From contig CM067561.1 of the NCBI GenBank assembly GCA_034509755.1, forward strand, positions 4,034,646 through 4,098,645: DNA of 64,000 nt, written 5' to 3'. Numbering within the stretch: position 1 is the stretch's first letter; the number at the start of each line of letters is the position of its first letter. The DNA is from Anisodus tanguticus. Its lineage: Eukaryota; Streptophyta; Magnoliopsida; Solanales; Solanaceae. Of the stretch, positions 59,186 through 64,000 are shown piece by piece. The notes below the pieces were generated by a model. That model saw nothing but the letters and a program-made list of their open reading frames with translations, was not told where the DNA came from and ran no database searches. A program made the translations under genes and the position numbers.

Positions 59186-60185
59186 CTATCTACTGCACTT
59201 CACAAGCTCACACATTCTCGCTCTTTAAGGCCGATCAACAAAGAGCCATCAAATTCATAGTTACAATTTGATTCACATGATACCTTTGCAACCTAAAAGT
59301 AGCATCAATCGGGAGTAGTATTTTGGGCTAGTCACCATTTGAGCGTATCATTTGTTGTATCACCTGAGATTCGTGGGACTTCGGTTAGCTATGAAACTCC
59401 CGAGGGTAAGCTTGTAAGAGACGGTAGTGTTATTGTGGTTGGAGTATCGGTAATTGAGGTATGTTAAGGCAAATCATTCTTCTTTTGGATAGATCCACGT
59501 ATTGAAACGTAAACGTAATATTGTCTTATAAATGATTTTACTCTTAGTAGATAAGGATGTTCGTGTTATTCATTCCTATGTTCAAAGCATGTGTAAATAG
59601 GTTTCTAAATCCTTATTGAAGTATATGAAAAATATGTCAGTATTCATAATGTTAATCGGAGATGAAACGACTTCACGTCACTCCGAAAAACTCATAGTGT
59701 CATATTATCATATCATTCATGCATTATATTCATGTACATATCTTGACCGTAAATGAGTTATATAGTATACTATATATATGCATTATATATTTATGGGGCA
59801 TGGGAAAAGGGAATGCGTTATATACGCACACCACTTGCACCTGGTACAGTTATACACGATAATGATTATACCCACAGAGGCCGATATGATATGATGGGAT
59901 GTCCACAGAGGCTTGATGGTGTTGTATATGCATATGTATATGAATGACCGCATTTGCATTGTGCATAACATTTAAGCATATTATGGCCCTCAGAGACATT
60001 CTACACAGACATGATACTTATGCATATTATGGCCCTCAGAGACATTCTACACATATATGATACTTATGCATATTATGGCCCTCAGAGGCATTCTCTACTG
60101 GTTGGTTGTTTCTTGTCTCATGTTACTTTCTGGTCTCTATTATACTATCTTACATGCCTGACATACTCGGTAAATCAGTTGTACT
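59186..60185 (+). repeat. 3' LTR of element A, piece 3
   Basis: Starts with CTATC (right target duplication of C) and then TACTGCACTTCACAAGC as in the 5' LTR. Ends in GTACT (60181-60185), the left target duplication of D. A short duplication of the GGCCCTCAGAGACATTCTAC unit is seen near 59983-60050. Confidence 0.9.
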
Positions 60186-62245
60186 TGCCGCACTAATTTT
60201 TAACCCGCAGTTCGTGACGTGATGGGTCTATTCCCTATGGATTGGATAAAAATGCTTGTTTTGAGGAGTCGCCACCTAATTATTGTAAGGTGAATTAGGT
60301 CACCCAAATGCTAACTAAAAGCTGCAAAATAACTCTAAAAGGAAGGGGTTAGGCACCATTTAAGATCCGTTAACTTGCGATTATCCGGTCAAACTCAAGT
60401 TAATCATTGTAAATATAAATTTAAAATGATGTTGCAAGTATTTAATGAAAGGATACGTTTGTACAAGTATGAATTTGTATGGCATTAAAATGCTCCTGAA
60501 AATCCGACCCGATAGAAGTGACCCGACCCAGATTTTGGGTCGACCCGACCCGGATAAACGATGAAACACTAAAGAAAAAATTAGGTATTTCAATCCAGTG
60601 CTAAAAATAGACCCGGATAGATGACCCAGATTTCGGATCGATCCGACCCGAGAAATACAACCCAAAACAGTAACCTGACACAAATCATTTTTTTTAAATT
60701 CAGATAACCAACAATAAGATATTAAACAGAAAATCTAGAAATCTTAACCAAACCGGGTTGACCAGACCCGAATCAGAGGTTCCGAGCCGAATCAATTTTT
60801 TCCAGATTTCAAATAACCAACAACAAATATCAAGCATATAAATCTGGTTCTTACCCAAACCAGGTCGACCCGACCCGAACAGCGACCTGACCCAGAAAAT
60901 AAAATAGCCCCAAAAATGTAAAGAACAAGGAGTATTTTGGGTTTTTGGGACTTGGTTTCGACCCGACCCGGAACCGTGACCAAACGAGCAACACAGTAGT
61001 GCAATAAAAATTTGAACTGTAAATAGTGGTTGCCATAGTCGGTTCCGGCAAGGCAAAGCAACAAACAACAAAAGAAAACAGTGGTGAAACAGAGGCAACG
61101 AAGCTCGCCGACGTTAATAGAGTGTCCCGGTAAACATAAACAATACCAAAACACCAAGAGCATAAAAGAGATCACCGGAGTTTATGGCATTTTCCGATGG
61201 TAAAAGTGATAATCAAAGGGAGTGTGAGACGACGTCACTTCCACGGCTCTCGCCGGAGCGACGCCGTGGCAAGATAAATCATCAGAGAAATTACAAATAA
61301 CCAGATCTGTAACAGTGATAAACCATCGGCGTTTGAACTTATTCCGGCCAGTTTACCTCGTGATAGTGAAGAGAGGAAAAAGAGGGGCTAGCTCGATGTG
61401 GTGAAGGTGGTTTGCATCGGTTCACGAGTTGGAGCTACTTGTCGGAAAAATGGCGACAACGAGAGCAAAGGGGAACAATGAATGGATATGCGGCGGGTGA
61501 GGTGATAGGGTTTTGGGTTATGGGGGTCGGCGGCTATGGGTGTGGTAGTGGTTCGCCCGATTTTGGGGAGAGAGTAAAGGTCGCCGGCAATTTCGATTTT
61601 AGGGGGGTCAATGAAAAAGTGTGGGGGAATCCCTATTTTTTGGATGTGCGGCCGATCTCCCAAAAAATGAGAGAAGGGGGGTTTTTATTTTGTGTTTTTA
61701 ATGTTTGTTTGGTTTAGGGGGGAAATAAAGGGGAAAGGGTCGATTGGGCCGAAAATAAGGGAGGGGGAGTTGGTCCTCGGTGGGGCCGATGGGTTTGGGC
61801 CTTTGGTGGCCGGTATGGGGGTTAGATTTGGGTTGATTTTGTTTTGGGTAGAAATTATTTTGGGTTGGGACATAAATGGGGAGTTGGTTAAAAATAAAAG
61901 GGGAGTTTATTATAAAAAGATTTTTGCAAAAGATGTAAATTATTTAAAATAACATAACAATGTGATAATAATAAAAACATAATATTTGCGAAATCCTTAA
62001 TAAAAAATGGAAATGCAATGCAATTTTGCGAAAATAAAATAACATAGAATATTAGGATAAAATTATGATTATGATTTTAAAAAGGCAAAATGATAGTAAA
62101 AATGTGAATAATAATAATAAATAACGATATTGAAAATAATGATATATATATATATATGCCTATATTAAAATTGTTTTTGAGGTGTTAAAAAAATATTTAA
62201 AATTGCAAATAAATCGAAAAAGATGGGACAAATTGGGTGTCAACA
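60186..62245 (-). mobile_element. Solo LTR D, Tat/Ogre-like (2060 bp)
   Basis: On the minus strand it starts TGTTGACACCCAATTTGTCC at 62245 and ends ...GTGCGGCA at 60186. It is flanked by perfect GTACT target duplications (60181-60185, 62246-62250). No internal sequence or second LTR is present, so it is a solo LTR left by LTR-LTR recombination. It shares the start and the GGTGGCGACTCC block near the end with the LTR of C but is much shorter, so it is a different subfamily. Confidence 0.9.
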
Positions 62246-62723
62246 GTACTGACGTCCTTTTTGTCGGGGGACGCTGCGTTTCATGCCCGCAGACTCAGGT
62301 AGACAGGGCGACGGTCCGCACTAGCAAGATGCTGGTCCAACTGATATTGGAGCACTCTATTTGTTCCAGAGTTGCAGTCTAGGATTGGTACGATATTTTG
62401 GTTATGCGTTGGGGTATGGCGGGGCCCTGTCCCGACCTTATGATGTCACGTACTCTTTAAAGGCGTGTAGACTGTTGTCTTGTGTATAGTAGTCATGTAT
62501 GGCCTTGTCGGCCTTAGTATGTATATATGCATAGGTTGGGGTTCTTCCGTTTGCAAGAGTTTATGCAGTACCCTTCCAGTTTATCATTCCTAACTGTCAG
62601 TAGTACTTTGTGACGGCTCTCGGGGCCATGATTAATTATGGTTAGATGTTATATATATGATTAGTGGTACTCAGCAAGAAAGGTTCGGGTGCCCGTCATG
62701 ACCCTCAGCGTTGGGTCGTGACA
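62246..62723 (+). repeat. 3' LTR of element A, piece 4
   Basis: Starts with GTACT (62246-62250, right target duplication of D), continues GACGTCCTTTTTGTCGGGGG and runs to the LTR end GGGTCGTGACA. Confidence 0.9.
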
Positions 62724-62728
62724 CTATG

Positions 62729-64000
62729 CATCTATAATAATGGCACCATAGCCATGTGTTCTTTTTCTCTGAATTAGTGCGCACGTCATCCAGGAACCCT
62801 GCTTCTTTAATGGTATTCATCACCGCCACTAACTCGGTCACGTTATCCTGAAGTTATGATCAGATAGTTTTTGGGGGGCAGTCCCTTTTGATGTGGACCC
62901 TTCTGCTCGCCGAGGGCTTCGTTTAATGAGACCTCAATAGTTCTGGGTGTTGCCTCGGCTCATCCTTGTGCCTAAGAATATCCTAGCATCATACGTTTTG
63001 AAGCGTCCGCCATTCGTAGTACTAGTGTTGTATCCTTGACCTTGGCTTCTCGGGGGGCGGCTGCCCGTGTATGTCGATGTCACCACTCGCTAGTCTTCCT
63101 CAATCCACATCTTGGCTGTGTATCTGAGGTTTATTTCACTCCATATTTTTGTAAGGAACTCTTTTAGGCTTTCCTTCCTCTTTCTGTAAGCGTTTGAACT
63201 GTTCGGGTTCAACCCATCTGCAAATGCAGTTGTCACCCAATCTTTCGAAATAGCTGGCAGCAACATTCTTTACCTCTGGAACCTATCCATAAATCCTCGA
63301 AACAACTCATCTCCTCGCTACTTTATTGTAAATATGTCCTGCTTGTGTGTCTCTATCCTTCGGGTCCCTGCGTGAGCCTTGATAAAAATATCTGCAAGAG
63401 TAGCAAATGAATCAATAGAATTTTCGAGTAAGTGAGTATACCAAGAGAGGGCTCCCTTTATGAGCGTTTGGTTGAATTCCTTCAGTATAACAGTTTCGAT
63501 TTTGTGTTGTTTGAGATCATGCCCGGTGACAGCTGCCTTGAAGGTCATGATGTGCTCTTCTGGATCTGTGGTGCCGTCGTACTTCGGTATGTCATGTATC
63601 TTGAACTTCTTTGGAATTAGGATGTGGGATGCGCTTTCCGAATATGGCATGATCTCGTACCTCTTAGCTCTTGTGCCTTTTATGATAGGCGATGCCCCGA
63701 TATCTGGCTTATGTGCTTATTCACATTTTTTTACCCGATGCAGTCCCTCTGTGAATGCGTCCAATCGATCATTCCCACCCTCGTATCTCTTCTTACTGGC
63801 TTCAGGTGAAGCTGAGGTCTTTGCGATATTTTGGTTTAACGCCAGAGTCCCAGTTCTAGAATGAGTAGTTATAGCTGTCGTTGCCGCTTTCATGTGCAGC
63901 ATCATCTTATTTTGTGCTTCTAGGACAGCCGTGATCGTCATCTTAGTGAGAGATCCTCATTTATCAACAGGTTGGGGTTTGCCGATTTGAGATTTGGTCG
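62729..64000 (-). pseudogene. Tat-like element E: N-terminal gag part
   Basis: On the minus strand, 63941-63717 is an open frame (MTITAVLEAQNKMML...). 63650-63318 is another with the capsid-like block PKKFKIHDIPKYDGTTDPEE, HIMTFKAAVTGHDL and GALSWYTHLLENSIDSFATL, typical of Tat gag. The reading reaches CHYYRCI just above 62728, which joins to QSHTTKDC at 37030 to make the gag zinc-knuckle region. Frameshifts abound. The element continues beyond the window edge. Confidence 0.8.

Larger units (their letters stand above)
37034..62723 (+). mobile_element. Tekay/Del-type element A with three nested insertions
   Basis: Both outer ends are LTR ends (TGTAACACC at 37034; GGGTCGTGACA at 62723) and are flanked by CTTTG (37029-37033) and CTATG (62724-62728), a 5-bp target duplication with one change. 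Removing B (43788-52220), C (52504-59185) and D (60186-62245) with one copy of each target duplication restores a 3' LTR of about 2.06 kb, against 2.02 kb for the 5' LTR. Own internal part: 39054-43470. It inserted into the gag gene of element E. Confidence 0.9.

Noticed and set aside
63460..63864. Plus-strand frame of 134 codons
   Set aside because: Antisense to the element E gag, which is recognisable on the minus strand.

Overview
This is nuclear DNA of a flowering plant, most likely an asterid and probably Solanaceae. Three things point there: a split eIF2-gamma gene with GT-AG introns, RTE-type LINEs with the (TTG)n tail and 3' end I associate with Solanaceae, and a dense load of LTR retrotransposons (Tekay/Del chromoviruses, Tat/Ogre-like elements) with tRNA-Met and tRNA-Asp type primer-binding sites. 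The genus cannot be fixed from the sequence alone. Only one host gene is convincing; nearly everything else is mobile DNA in various states of decay.

Layout. 1-9033: an LTR element on the minus strand with very long LTRs (about 4.3 kb, the 3' LTR cut by the window edge) around a non-coding core of only about 0.95 kb. 9034-13030: intergenic, with a decayed MuDR-type (MULE) transposase at 10555-11560. 13030-25900: the eIF2-gamma gene on the plus strand, with a probable 5' leader exon near 13030-13366 and eight coding exons from 17871 to 25532. Its introns hold L1 and RTE LINE relics (one nested set in the leader intron, one in coding intron 18194-22046), a fold-back element and a MULE-type MITE. 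26330-28965: a third RTE LINE. 28966-35420: SINE fragments, a minus-strand LTR plus gag-only remnant, a G-rich tract and unassigned DNA.

35430-64000 is one nested retrotransposon stack. A minus-strand Tat-like element (E) is split inside its gag zinc knuckle by a plus-strand Tekay/Del element (A, 37034-62723). The 3' LTR of A was hit three times: by a second Tekay/Del element (B, 43788-52220), by a deleted Tat/Ogre-like element (C, 52504-59185) and by a minus-strand solo LTR (D, 60186-62245). All boundaries can be read to the base. B, C and D have perfect 5-bp target-site duplications (CATGG, CTATC, GTACT) and A has a 4/5 match (CTTTG/CTATG). The order of events is therefore E, then A, then B, C and D.

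I found no prokaryote-like operon, CRISPR array or biosynthetic cluster. The least ordinary items are the giant-LTR/mini-core element, which carries an snRNA-gene-like promoter (USE plus TATA, 24 bp apart) in each LTR; the datable nested stack; and a 12-copy minisatellite inside element C.
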